Source of the DNA: Shewanella dokdonensis
GTDB lineage: Bacteria; Pseudomonadota; Gammaproteobacteria; Enterobacterales; Shewanellaceae
Assembly: GCF_018394335.1 (NCBI RefSeq)
Contig: NZ_CP074572.1
Location: forward strand, 1,488,001 to 1,552,000
Direction of reading: 5' to 3'
Length of the DNA: 64,000 bases
The translations under genes and the position numbers were made by a program. Of this stretch, positions 17,787-27,724 are shown piece by piece. The stretch's first letter is position 1. Each line of letters opens with the position of its first letter. The notes beneath the pieces were generated by a model. The model saw nothing but the letters and a program-made list of their open reading frames with translations. It was not told the origin of the DNA and did not search any database.

Positions 17787-19066
17787 TTATGAGCAGCAAT
17801 CGCGCCGCAACCAGCGCCGCGGCACCTTATCGTACACAGCCTTAGCCATCAGCACCGCCAACAGTAACGCCGAGTAGTTCACCAACGCGTGAGGTAATAC
17901 TTCATGTTCAACGCCAATTTGTGGCATCACTTCAAACCCGAAAGTTGCCACCAGATAGTTAACAATAAAGCCGCTGAGTAACGCCACCCCTAGCACGCCG
18001 CCAAGATAGCCATACAACGCCCGTTTGCCGAGTTCTTTGGTCACGATCCCTAAAGTCGCAATATTGGTCGCAGGCCCTGCCAGCATGAACACCAATACAG
18101 CGCCTGGAGACACGCCAGCCAACAATAAACCAGCAGCAATGGGAGTTGATGCGGTGGCACAGATATACATGGGAATAGACACCAGTACCATCACCAGCAT
18201 GGCCAAAACACCATCGCCCCAACGCGCCAGAAAATCTGCCGGAACATAGGTTGTTACCAGCGCAGCAAAAAACAATCCGACCAGCAACCATAACGCGGTA
18301 TCAGCCACCAGATCGGTCGCCGCATATTTGATACCGTGCCAAAGCTTAGCAAAAAATGATAATTGCCCAGCATTTGCGGTCGGCTCGCTACAACAACTGC
18401 TGCCACTACCGCAGCCACAGTCATCCGTTAAGAGAGCTTCATAATGGGTTTTATTATCAGAGCAGCAACTGCTACCACTGCCGCAACCGCAGTCATCCTG
18501 TAAGAGCGATTCATAGTGGGTTTCACTGTCACTGCTCTCAGGTGTATTGACAGTTGCGCAGCAGGACGAATTTGCTGTGCCACAGCAACTAGGAGTGGCA
18601 GCAGCCAAGGGGTAAACTTTGTTGCCGCAACTGGCTTATAGGTAACCGGTTTTTCTGCCGCGGTTGCTTGAACGGTCGCCTCATCCCGCCCTACCAGCAA
18701 CCCGGCGACAATGGCACTACACACAGCGGCGATGGGCCGCACAACGGCCATAAATGGGCCAAGCAACACATAAGAAACAGTGACTGAATCAACCCCGGTT
18801 TCCGGAGTCGACACCAAAAATGAAGTGGTGGCAGCTTTTGAAGCACCGCTGCGCCGTAGCGCCACCGCGGCAGGGATCACCCCGCAGGAACAGAGCGGCA
18901 ATGGTGCCCCCAATAATGCCGCCTTAACCGTACTACCAAGTCCATGCCCGCCCAACTGTCGCTGCATCCAGCTCATTGGCACAAACATTTTCAGTATCCC
19001 GGCCAGCAATAATCCCAGTAACAGCCAGGGAGCCGACTCCATAAATAGTGCAATAAAATTATTCAT
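17787..19066 (-). CDS. UPF0718/ArsP-like permease with tandem Cys-rich repeats, one apparent frameshift
   Basis: This is an inner-membrane permease of the UPF0718 (DUF318, ArsP-like) type. The first half holds membrane helices and the motif GAPLPLCSCGVIPAA. The second half holds the repeated-type motif PMYICATASTPIAAGLLLAG. Between them is a cytoplasmic loop with a Cys-rich stretch (PSCCGTANSSCC) and two copies of a roughly 25-residue unit ETHYE-SLL-DDCGCGSGSSCCS. The protein ends in CCS. The frame breaks at a run of four C (plus strand 18609-18612); one added base gives 426 residues. The start overlaps the zntR-like stop (TAATG), so the two are co-translated. Metal export is inferred from the loop and the regulator; the substrate is unknown. 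Confidence 0.82.
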
Positions 19067-19548
19067 TAACATTTGCAATCACCCTGAACCGGAGCGTGAC
19101 GATGACCATGTGTCTCCCTATCGGGCAGTTGCTCACTACGCGACACATCACAGGACTCCAGCGCCTGTAAAATTGAACAGTGTTCTGCACTGGCGGGGCC
19201 ACCGCAACAGGTATCGGAAAGGATTTGTAGGGAACGCTGAAACTGTGCCAGCTCTGCAATCCGCTGTTGAACCTGCTGCAGTTTGTCATCGACCATCGTC
19301 TTGACGTCACTACAAGCCCAATTGGCCTTATCCAGTTCAATGGATAACAGATCAGCAATTTCACTCAGACTAAAACCAACCGCTTTGGCCCTTAGAATGA
19401 ACTGCAACCGTGCGGCATCATCAGCGCTATAAACCCGATAACCCGCATCCGTCCGCATTGACGGCGCCAGCAACCCATGTTTTTCGTAAAATCGCAGCGT
19501 ATCGGTATTTATGCCACAGGTTTTCGCCAGTTCACCAATCCGGTACAT
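19066..19548 (-). CDS. zntR: ZntR-like MerR-family metal-responsive regulator
   Basis: This is a 160-residue MerR-family activator. The winged helix-turn-helix is at residues 1-70 (MYRIGELAKTCGINTDTLRFYEKHG). A dimerisation helix and the metal-binding loop DTCCGGPASAEHC follow. Cysteines at 79, 114, 115 and 124 fall at the positions that bind Zn in E. coli ZntR; His119 of E. coli is Ala here, with His at 123. An unusual tail adds THGHRH and CKC (residues 147-160). GGAGG precedes the ATG. It is the first gene of a two-gene operon with the permease and has a MerR-type promoter. Zn(II) or another divalent soft metal is the likely signal, but Cd or Pb cannot be excluded. Confidence 0.88.
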   Translation of the reverse strand: MYRIGELAKTCGINTDTLRFYEKHGLLAPSMRTDAGYRVYSADDAARLQFILRAKAVGFSLSEIADLLSIELDKANWACSDVKTMVDDKLQQVQQRIAELAQFQRSLQILSDTCCGGPASAEHCSILQALESCDVSRSEQLPDRETHGHRHAPVQGDCKC

Positions 19549-19850
19549 AACCCCTCCCGTCAGAACCTGCTCAGTATAAACCTTGGAGTTTAATCCAAGG
19601 TCAAGTAATTTTAACTGCAAATCACTCTCATTTACCAGCAGAGATTATCAGACTTCGTTCGCCAGATACGTATGTGTTGTTCGGCATAAAAAACAACGCC
19701 ACTAGGGGATTTGCGTTAGAATACCGCCTCCGGCGTTCAGCCCCAATGCGGCGACAGGAAGGACCTTGGCAAAGTTATAATCATAACTCCATGATCTTTA
19801 TAATTTTGCTAAAGTTCTTTGCAATATATTAAAGTGGAAACTGTACCCAA
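19549..19850. other. Divergent intergenic region, zntR-like/purH
   Basis: This 302-bp region carries the MerR-type promoter near 19573-19604. Closer to purH, a 12-bp inverted repeat with one mismatch (GCAAAGTTATAA at 19769-19780 and TTATAATTTTGC at 19798-19809) lies 42 bp before the purH start. I saw no full PurR box. Confidence 0.55.
19573..19604 (-). promoter_or_regulatory. MerR-type promoter and operator of the regulator-permease operon
   Basis: On the minus strand TTGACC is followed by a 20-bp spacer and TATACT. The spacer is filled by the palindrome ACCTTGGA-N6-TCCAAGGT (19580-19601). An over-long 19-20 bp spacer with a centred palindrome is the hallmark of promoters twisted open by MerR-family activators such as ZntR. 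Confidence 0.88.
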
Positions 19851-21440
19851 ATGACTACTGCCAGACCTATTCGCCGTGCGCTGCTCAGCGTCTCAGATAA
19901 AACCGGAATCCTCGAATTTGCCCAAGCCCTGCATGCACAAGGGGTAGAATTATTATCTACCGGGGCACGGCTCGGCTGTTGGCCGAGCATGGTGTTCCGG
20001 TTATTGAAGTTTCAGATTATACCGGTCACCCAGAGATCATGGACGGCCGCGTGAAAACCCTGCATCCGAAAGTTCATGGCGGTATTCTTGGTCGTCGCGG
20101 TGTCGATGAACAAGTCATGCTCGAGCATCATATCAGCCCAATTGACCTGGTGGTCGTCAACCTCTACCCTTTTGCCGCCACCGTTGCCAAAGCTGGCTGC
20201 ACACTGGCAGACGCCGTGGAAAACATCGATATTGGTGGCCCGACGATGGTGCGCGCTGCCGCGAAAAACCATAAAGATGTCACCATAGTGGTAAATGCGG
20301 CCGATTACGGACGTGTACTGGCGGAAATGGCCGCAAATAATGGTGCCACAACCCTTGCCACTCGCTTTGATCTGGCCATTGCTGCCTTTGAACACACAGC
20401 GGCCTACGATGGCATGATCGCCAACTACTTTGGCACCATGGTGCCAGCACATAGCAAAGACCACTGCGAAGCCGACTCCAAGTTCCCGCGCACCTTCAAC
20501 ACTCAGTTGCTGAAAAAACAGGACCTGCGTTACGGCGAAAACAGTCACCAGAGCGCGGCCTTCTACACTGACCTCAATATTGATGAAGCCTCAGTTGCCA
20601 CCGCCGTACAGCTACAAGGCAAGGCACTGTCATACAACAATATTGCCGATACCGATGCGGCTCTCGAATGTGTTAAAGAGTTCGATGAACCCGCCTGCGT
20701 TATCGTCAAACATGCCAACCCTTGCGGGGTGGCGCTGGGTAGCGATTTGTTGGAAGCCTACAACCGCGCCTTTCAAACCGACCCAACCTCAGCCTTTGGT
20801 GGCATCATCGCCTTCAACCGCGAACTGGATGGCGCCACTGCTGCCGCAATCGTCGAACGTCAGTTTGTAGAAGTGATTATCGCCCCAGTGGTCAGCCAAG
20901 CGGCTCGTGATATCGTGGCCAAGAAAGCCAATGTGCGTTTGTTAGAATGTGGTCAGTGGCAGCAACCTACTAAAGGCTACGACTACAAGCGCGTTAATGG
21001 TGGCTTACTGGTGCAGGATCGCGATCAGGGCAAAACCACCGAAGCAGACCTGAAAGTGGTGAGCAAACGCCAGCCAACAGCGGCAGAGCTGCAAGATCTG
21101 TTGTTCTGCTGGAAAGTCGCTAAATTCGTGAAGTCCAATGCTATCGTATACGCCAAAGCCAGGCATGACTATCGGTGTAGGCGCTGGCCAGATGAGCCGC
21201 GTATACAGTGCCAAAATTGCTGGCATTAAAGCCGCCGATGAAGGCTTAGTCGTGGAAGGTTCGGTGATGGCGTCTGATGCCTTTTTCCCGTTCCGCGATG
21301 GTATTGATGCCGCCGCCGCAGCGGGCATCAGTTGTATCATCCAACCCGGTGGCTCTATCCGCGATGAAGAAGTGATTGCGGCGGCCGACGAACACGGTAT
21401 GGCGATGGTCTTTACCGGCATGCGTCATTTCCACCATTGA
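19851..21440 (+). CDS. purH: Bifunctional AICAR formyltransferase/IMP cyclohydrolase, with two apparent frameshifts
   Basis: PurH catalyses the last two steps of IMP synthesis. The N-terminal MGS-like cyclohydrolase domain ([40 protein letters not shown]) and the C-terminal formyltransferase domain ([29 protein letters not shown]) are complete. Two breaks occur. At a run of four G (19962-19965) a base is missing within [13 protein letters not shown]. Near 21157-21161 there is one extra base within [18 protein letters not shown]. The two cancel to a net length of exactly 529 residues, the E. coli length. purD follows 51 bp downstream. PurH is essential for growth without purines, so sequencing error is favoured. 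Confidence 0.93.
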
Positions 21441-21491
21441 TGATTTGCCAGGGAGCAAAGCTCCCCGTTGACAGCATTAAGGAATTAACAG

Positions 21492-22790
21492 ATGAAAGTA
21501 CTCGTGATTGGTAATGGTGGTCGTGAGCACGCGCTGGCCTGGAAAGCGGCCCAAGCGGCTGAAGTGGAAAAAGTGTTTGTGGCGCCGGGTAACGCGGGCA
21601 CCGCACTGGAACCTAAGCTAGAAAATATTGCGATTGCTGCGACAGACATTGAAAAACTGTTGGCATTTGCCAAAGCGGAACAGATAGCGCTGACCATTGT
21701 TGGCCCCGAAGCACCGCTGGTTATCGGTGTGGTTGATGCGTTTCGCGCTGCGGGCCAGACCATCTTTGGCCCAACCAAGGCGGCCGCGCAGCTGGAAGGC
21801 TCCAAGGCTTTCACTAAGGATTTTCTGGCTCGGCACCACATTCCTACCGCTGACTATCAGAATTTTACTGAAATTGCCCCGGCTAAGGCCTTTGCGGCTA
21901 CGCTGGCGGCGCGCACGGGTTTTCCGGTGGTGATTAAAGCCGATGGTTTGGCCGCCGGGAAAGGCGTCATCATTGCCCAAGATCAGGCCGAAGCCGATGC
22001 AGCCATTGATGATATGCTGGCTGGCAACAAATTCGGTGAAGCGGGTTCACGCGTCGTCATTGAAGAGTTCCTCAAAGGTGAAGAAGCCAGCTTTATCGTG
22101 ATGGTGGATGGCGAGCATATTCTGCCAATGGCCACCAGCCAAGATCATAAAGCCCGCGATAATGCCGATCATGGACCCAATACCGGCGGCATGGGGGCTT
22201 ACTCGCCAGCGCCAGTGGTTACCCCAGCAATCCATGACTGGGTCATGAACCATGTTATCCGCCCGACCGTTGATGGCATGGCCGCTGAAGGCAATGTCTA
22301 CACTGGTTTTCTGTACGCAGGGCTGATGATTGCGGCCGATGGCACCGCAAAAGTGCTGGAATACAACTGCCGCTTTGGCGACCCAGAAACCCAACCCATC
22401 ATGATGCGCTTAAAGTCTGATCTGGTGGGTTTGTGTTTAGCCGCCTGTCGTGGCGAACTGGATCAACTGACCGCGGAATACGATGCCCGTGCCGCGGTTG
22501 GCGTAGTGCTGGCGGCTGGTGGCTATCCAGACAACTATCGCAAAGGTGACGTGATAGAAGGGCTAAGCCTTGGCAATACAGATGCAAAAGTGTTCCACGC
22601 GGGCACCAAAATGCAGGATGGTCATGTTGTGACCAACGGTGGCCGGGTGCTGTGTGCCACGGCGCTTGGCGATACGGTTACCGCCGCCCAAGCAGCCGCT
22701 TATGCGCTGGTAGATGAAATCCACTGGGATGATGTGTATTTCCGCACCGACATTGGCTACCGGGCGATTGCCAGAGAAAAACAGCAGTAA
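21492..22790 (+). CDS. purD: Phosphoribosylamine-glycine ligase (GAR synthetase)
   Basis: PurD joins phosphoribosylamine to glycine with ATP, the second step of purine synthesis. The 432-residue protein has the N-terminal VIGNGGREHALAWKA motif, the ATP-grasp domain (GFPVVIKADGLAAGKGVIIA) and the metal-binding EYNCRFGDPETQP. It is complete and in frame, unlike purH upstream, with which it forms the usual purHD operon. A strong terminator follows 13 bp after the stop. Confidence 0.97.
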   Translation: MKVLVIGNGGREHALAWKAAQAAEVEKVFVAPGNAGTALEPKLENIAIAATDIEKLLAFAKAEQIALTIVGPEAPLVIGVVDAFRAAGQTIFGPTKAAAQLEGSKAFTKDFLARHHIPTADYQNFTEIAPAKAFAATLAARTGFPVVIKADGLAAGKGVIIAQDQAEADAAIDDMLAGNKFGEAGSRVVIEEFLKGEEASFIVMVDGEHILPMATSQDHKARDNADHGPNTGGMGAYSPAPVVTPAIHDWVMNHVIRPTVDGMAAEGNVYTGFLYAGLMIAADGTAKVLEYNCRFGDPETQPIMMRLKSDLVGLCLAACRGELDQLTAEYDARAAVGVVLAAGGYPDNYRKGDVIEGLSLGNTDAKVFHAGTKMQDGHVVTNGGRVLCATALGDTVTAAQAAAYALVDEIHWDDVYFRTDIGYRAIAREKQQ

Positions 22791-22803
22791 TCCAATAACG
22801 TCA

Positions 22804-22836
22804 TAAAAAAACCGAAGCAATTGCTTCGGTTTTTTA
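22804..22836. terminator. Bidirectional Rho-independent terminator after purD
   Basis: The perfect palindrome CCGAAGCAATTGCTTCGG (22812-22829) is flanked by A7 and T7. It serves purD and the convergent GGDEF-EAL gene, whose stop is at 22841. Confidence 0.92.
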
Positions 22837-22840
22837 TCAC

Positions 22841-25425
22841 CTAACGAGTCGTCTTAAGCGCAAGCGTCTCGTCCTTTACCAACCGTAATCCCGCATTGGG
22901 CAAGGCATATTGCGCTAGGGGTCTCGGGCGCCCAATGGCATATCCCTGCGCATAATCGATGCCGATCTCATTAAGCTTATCGATAATCGCCTGCGTTTCG
23001 ACAAATTCCGCCACCGTCTCAATGCCCATGGTACGGCACACATCATGAATGGATTTCACAATGGCGTAGTCGCGGCTATTTCCGGCTAGCTGTTGCACGA
23101 AACAACCATCGATTTTTACGTAATCGACTGGCAATTCCCGCAAATAACCATATGACGCAAAACCACTGCCAAAATCATCCAGCGCCAGCGAAAATCCGAG
23201 TTTACGCATCGCCTTGAGCATATCCATCGCCCGCTGCCGATTCTGGATCGCACTGGTTTCGGTAATTTCAAAGCAGATGCAGCTGCTGGGAATGGCGTAC
23301 AACTCTTGCTGCTCGGTAATGTATTCGATCATCCCATCGGCACCCAAGCTGTTGGCCGACAGATTGATCGACATCGAGATCTCTTGACTTAGTGACCTAT
23401 GCATCGCCAACCAGTCAAACGCCATGCGGATCACTTCCCGATCTACATCTGGCATCAGTTTGAAGCGCTCAGCCGCTGCAATAAATTGTGCTGGCGGTAA
23501 AATCCGGCCGTTATCGCCTTTGATGCGCAACAAAATCTCTAGCCGTTGCCGTTGGCAACGCCCATTAAGGTTACGAATCGGTTGGAAATACAACAGCAGC
23601 TCATGCGCTTCAATGGCACGAGTAATACGCAGCGCCCACTGGGGAGCATTACGCTCATAGGCCAGTTCCTGATTCCGCCCGTCAAAGATATGGATCTGGT
23701 TACTGCCCTTGCGTTTGGCCGCAATACAGGCGATGTCAGCATCTTTCAGTAACTCATCAGTGCTGCGCAGCTCATCCTGACAAAATGCCACGCCAATACT
23801 TACGCCCACCCGATAATGGATCCCTTGATGATGTATGGTCTGTAGATGCACCTGCTGCACTATCCGCTTCAACAGCCGGGTCACCTCCAACGCCGTGCGA
23901 TCACGGATCACTAAACCGAACTCATCACCGCCCAACCGGGCAAACAGCTCCTGCTCAGTGACTTCTGTAGCAATCGCGTTTGCTACTAGCGCCAGCATCC
24001 GATCCCCCGCCTCATGACCACAGTTATCGTTGATCAATTTGAACTGTTCAAGGTCTAGATAACACACCGCCAGGGTATGAGCATGCACCACAAAGTTGGG
24101 CAATTGCCCTTCAAAGGCGCCACGGTTAAGCAAACCGGTCGTGGTGTCGTAGTCGGCTTTATGTTGCAGTTGCTGTTTCAGCCGCTCCTCATCGGTGATA
24201 TCACGCAACACGATAGCAGAGCCCACAATTTCTCCATCGGCATCACATAGATTACTCAAGGCGCGATCCAATATCCGTGGCTGCAACAATACCAGTGTCA
24301 TCTTACAATGTTCGGCTTGCCGACAACCTGATGACATAAACTGCTTTATTTCAGCATCCAGGCTATTAGCGCTGTCAAACAACTCTCCGAGAGTGGCTTT
24401 TAGCGCCTGTCGGCGACTGACACCAAGCAGTTTTTCCGCTTGCGGATTGAGATAGATGATACGAGCGTGGCGGTCGGTCAGTATCACCGCTTCGGCAATA
24501 GACTCCAAGGTGATCCGTGAGCGCTCTTTGTGGCGATAAATTCGCAGGAGTAACTCATTGATACGGTCAGCCAATACCGCAAACTCGCCGCCGCCTTTAC
24601 CGCTCAGCCTCGCAGGATTGCGAACGCTAGGGTCAACCTGCGCCAGCTCAGTCATCAAGCGTGAGAATGGCGCCAACAATTTAAGCCGCAGCCAAGCATA
24701 ACCCAAGGCCACAATCAGTAGTGCGGCACCGAACAGAATGAGCAGTATGGAGAGATTGTGCCGCTGCATCAGCAATGTCGGTTTTGGTGACATACGCACT
24801 TCCAACATGACAGAATCATTCCCCAATGAGGGCAAAGACAATTGCTGAGAGAAGGTTGCCGGATGCGTTTGAGGTAAGGCACTAAAAGGTTGTAATTGCC
24901 TGAATTCGACAATATTTTCCGATTCTAAGCCTGCTAGATACTGCGGATTTAACCAGTGACTGGCCAGTAGTAGCTGCCCATCTGGCAGCCGCAGGTAACC
25001 CAACATCACCGGCCGCTCATTGATAAACAGAATGCCCCCACCTTGGGTATCCAACCAAGACGGGACTTGCAGCCGATTTGCGAGCTGCCTAGCCGTTGGA
25101 AATTGCCCCCAAGCAGCAGTTGCAATTGCTGCTGACGGAAAATAAACAGGCTGATATCATGCCCGCCCAGTAACGGTTCCCAGGCACGTTTCACTTCTTG
25201 CTGCTCTAGCATCGGCGCATACAAGGTCAGCAGTTGCTGCAACCGTAAAAGATCCGCCGTAATTCTTTGTTGGATGCGGGTGACATCTTGCTGCAACAAC
25301 TGCTGTTGATGCTGCTGCATCCCATGCTGAAACCATAGATTCAGGCAATAGGTCGCTATCAGCAATGCAGGAATGCAGAAGGCGCCAATAAAAAGCCGGA
25401 TCCGATTGCCTATATACATAGTCAT
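22841..25425 (-). CDS. Membrane PAS-GGDEF-EAL cyclic-di-GMP protein, with one apparent frameshift
   Basis: This is an inner-membrane c-di-GMP enzyme of 861 residues once one base is restored near 25082-25092. In order: a membrane helix (GNRIRLFIGAFCIPALLIATYCL), a periplasmic sensor region of about 200 residues, a second membrane helix (ILLILFGAALLIVALGYAW), a HAMP-like linker, a PAS domain (ITLESIAEAVILTDRHARI), a GGDEF domain with intact RLGGDEFG, and an EAL domain. The EAL signature reads EIL, but FEITETSAI, LDDFGSGF and VKIDGCF are intact, so both cyclase and phosphodiesterase activity are possible. The signal is unknown. No clear ribosome site was seen, so the exact start (25425 or 25419) is uncertain. 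Confidence 0.85.
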
Positions 25426-25603
25426 TACAACCAATGGGAAGGCCAGGCGCTAAGCTAGTACAGGTAACACCGACCAATGAAAAACCTGCGCATAATGCCT
25501 GATTAGGAGAGACTTTTTCTTGATTTAGCGCATTGGAATCAACCGCACTTTTGCAAAAATCGATAAATTGTGAACTCTAATATAGCGTAGTGCCAAAACA
25601 ACA

Positions 25604-25623
25604 AAGGCCCGCAAGCGGGCCTT
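25604..25623 (-). terminator. Probable terminator after hemE
   Basis: A perfect 9-bp GC-rich stem (AAGGCCCGC, loop AA) lies 23 bp past the hemE stop on the minus strand. It is followed by TTTGTTGTTTTGG, a fair U-rich tail. Confidence 0.8.
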
Positions 25624-25646
25624 AACACTCAAACAGCACGTTGAGT

Positions 25647-26711
25647 TTATTTGTGGTACTTGCGAGACATCTCGTGTACCGCATTCACAAACGCTGCCGC
25701 GTGGTCAGGATCAGCATGCTGAGAAATACCATGGCCCAAGTTGAACACATGGCCAGTACCTTCACCAAAGCCCGCAAGAATGCTGGCAACTTCTTCTTCT
25801 ATCCGCGGAATAGGCGCATACAGCATGGAAGGATCCATATTGCCCTGCAAGGCCACTTTATTACCCACGCGCTGCCGCGCTTCGGCAATGTCAATGGTCC
25901 AGTCGAGGCCCAAAGCATCACAACCGCTTTCAGCCATAGCTTCCAGCCACAAGCCACCGCCTTTAGTGAACAGTGTCACCGGCACCCGACGGCCTTCGGC
26001 TTCACGGGTCAAACCATCCACAATCTTCTGCATGTAACGTAGTGAAAATTCGCGATAAGCGGTATGAGATAACGCGCCACCCCAAGAATCAAAAATCATC
26101 ACGGCTTGGGCGCCATTGGCAATCTGAGCATTGAGGTACAAGGTCACGGCATCCGCCAGCTTATCCAGCAACAGATGTAACGCAGCAGGTTCGGCGTACA
26201 TCATCCGCTTGATCTGTTCAAAGGTCTTGCTGGAACCGCCTTCAACCATATAGGTTGCCAAAGTCCACGGTGAACCAGAGAAACCAATCAAAGGCACCTC
26301 GCCCTTAAGCTCACGGCGGATAGTGCTGACGGCTTTCATCACATACCCTAATTCCTGTTCTGGATCAGGAACCGGCAAGGCCTTGATTGCAGCCATAGTG
26401 TCGGCTTTTCGTTCAAAACGTGGGCCTTCACCGGCTTCAAAATATAACCCTAGCCCCATGGCATCCGGTACGGTGAGAATGTCGGAAAACAGAATCGCGG
26501 CGTCCAGTTTGAAACGACGCAGTGGTTGCAGCGTCACCTCACAGGCCAGATCGGCATCACGGCACAACGCCATAAAATCCCCGGCTTGGGCACGGGTAGC
26601 ACGATATTCAGGCAAGTAACGCCCGGCCTGACGCATCATCCATACGGGCGTCACATCAACAGGCTGTCTCAACAAGGCACGCAAATATCGATCGTTCTTC
26701 AATTCTGCCAT
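25647..26711 (-). CDS. hemE: Uroporphyrinogen decarboxylase
   Basis: HemE converts uroporphyrinogen III to coproporphyrinogen III in heme synthesis. The 354-residue length is normal. The N-terminal signature [16 protein letters not shown] and the segments [33 protein letters not shown] and [13 protein letters not shown] contain the known active-site Arg, Asp, Tyr and His residues. It is monocistronic, divergent from the region that holds a candidate sRNA and rsd. Confidence 0.97.
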   Translation of the reverse strand: MAELKNDRYLRALLRQPVDVTPVWMMRQAGRYLPEYRATRAQAGDFMALCRDADLACEVTLQPLRRFKLDAAILFSDILTVPDAMGLGLYFEAGEGPRFERKADTMAAIKALPVPDPEQELGYVMKAVSTIRRELKGEVPLIGFSGSPWTLATYMVEGGSSKTFEQIKRMMYAEPAALHLLLDKLADAVTLYLNAQIANGAQAVMIFDSWGGALSHTAYREFSLRYMQKIVDGLTREAEGRRVPVTLFTKGGGLWLEAMAESGCDALGLDWTIDIAEARQRVGNKVALQGNMDPSMLYAPIPRIEEEVASILAGFGEGTGHVFNLGHGISQHADPDHAAAFVNAVHEMSRKYHK

Positions 26712-27177
26712 TTAGCTGTTCCTACAGGTTAATTTGGGATTTGCTGGGGCGGTAGTTTAGCATTTGCCACAATAATGTAACCTCTCCGACCATATTTCTG
26801 TGACCCCAAACATGGATATTTCCACCGAGAAAAACTGTGTCTGATGGGGATAATCTGCCGCAGATCACGGACTCACGATAAACCGCTAGAAAAAAGCAAA
26901 GGGTATCTGTTGTTGGACTGAAAACAGTTGCACCAGTTCCCCCCTTTGGTATAAAAGCCTGCGCTAGCAAGAACAATCAAGAAGCTCGTCACATCGAGCC
27001 CTTCAAATTTTCCTCGCCCAGCTGTAGACCTCTACCGCTGGGCTTTTTATTGCCGGATGAATAACAACTAACCACTTGATAGATAGACTTTAGTCGCTGC
27101 TCTGAACGGTTTCAGTTGCCAAGCATGTCTAGAATCGCCTAAATTTACATTATTCTAGGCGGGGAAGGAGTGTCATT
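26712..27177. other. hemE-rsd divergent intergenic region
   Basis: This 466-bp region must hold the hemE promoter on minus and the rsd promoter on plus. It also contains a self-contained plus-strand transcription unit at about 26928-27048 (listed as a candidate ncRNA). Just before rsd, a short hairpin (CGCCTA at 27136-27141 with TAGGCG at 27156-27161) lies immediately upstream of the rsd ribosome site. Confidence 0.6.
26962..27048 (+). ncRNA. Candidate small RNA gene
   Basis: A promoter-like pair TTGCAC (26928-26933) and TATAAA (26950-26955), with 16-bp spacing, predicts a start near 26962. The transcript would hold a small hairpin (GCTCG, loop TCACAT, CGAGC at 26984-26999) and an AU-rich single-stranded stretch (CAAATTTTCCTC). 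It would end at a strong terminator with stem GCCCAGC plus GTAGA/TCTAC (27016-27043) followed by TTTTT. There is no ORF. The layout fits an Hfq-type sRNA of about 87 nt. It does not match any sRNA I can recall. An alternative is a terminated leader of rsd, 130 bp downstream. Confidence 0.55.
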
Positions 27178-27660
27178 ATGCTGACAAAGCTTGAACTGGC
27201 AGAACAAAAATGGGGCGGAGCCAGCCGACTAATCGATCGCTGGTTATCCAACCGGCGCGAACTATTGAGTCAGTACTTTAAGCTCGCGGGCATTCCACCA
27301 AGCAAACATGATAAAAGCCTGCCGAGCGTGGCTCAGGTGCATCTGTTCTGCGATCACCTCGTCGATTACATTTCTGAATGCCACTTCCGTGTTATCAACC
27401 AGATCATGCACTCTTTTCCTGAAGGGCAAAAGCTCACAGATCAGCTCCTGCCCAAATTGCTGGAAACGACCGCAACTATGCTGGACTTTATTGATAAATA
27501 TGCCGAAGTGGAAAATGACGACATGTTATATGAGCTGGACCATGATCTGGCTGAACTCGTTAATACCCTAGAAACCCGGCTACAACTGGAAGATCGGCTG
27601 TTACAGGTGTTGTACACCCACTGGCTGCAACGTCACGAACCCATGCAGCCAGCGGTATAA
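27178..27660 (+). CDS. rsd: Regulator of sigma D (anti-sigma-70 factor)
   Basis: This 160-residue helical protein of the Rsd/AlgQ family opens LELAEQKWGGASRLIDRWLSNRRELLSQYFKLAGI, the family signature. Rsd binds sigma-70 in stationary phase and lowers its competition with alternative sigma factors; in Pseudomonas AlgQ has the same role. AAGGAG precedes the ATG. The gene is monocistronic with a strong terminator shared with acnB. The hemE-rsd neighbourhood also occurs in E. coli. Confidence 0.92.
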   Translation: MLTKLELAEQKWGGASRLIDRWLSNRRELLSQYFKLAGIPPSKHDKSLPSVAQVHLFCDHLVDYISECHFRVINQIMHSFPEGQKLTDQLLPKLLETTATMLDFIDKYAEVENDDMLYELDHDLAELVNTLETRLQLEDRLLQVLYTHWLQRHEPMQPAV

Positions 27661-27680
27661 TCCTTCACCAATACACACAA

Positions 27681-27706
27681 AAAGGCCAGCGTGAATGCTG
27701 GCCTTT
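27681..27706. terminator. Bidirectional Rho-independent terminator, rsd/acnB
   Basis: A perfect 10-bp stem (AAAGGCCAGC, loop GTGAAT) lies between the convergent rsd and acnB genes. Confidence 0.88.
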
Positions 27707-27724
27707 GGCGACATAGGGTTTGAC

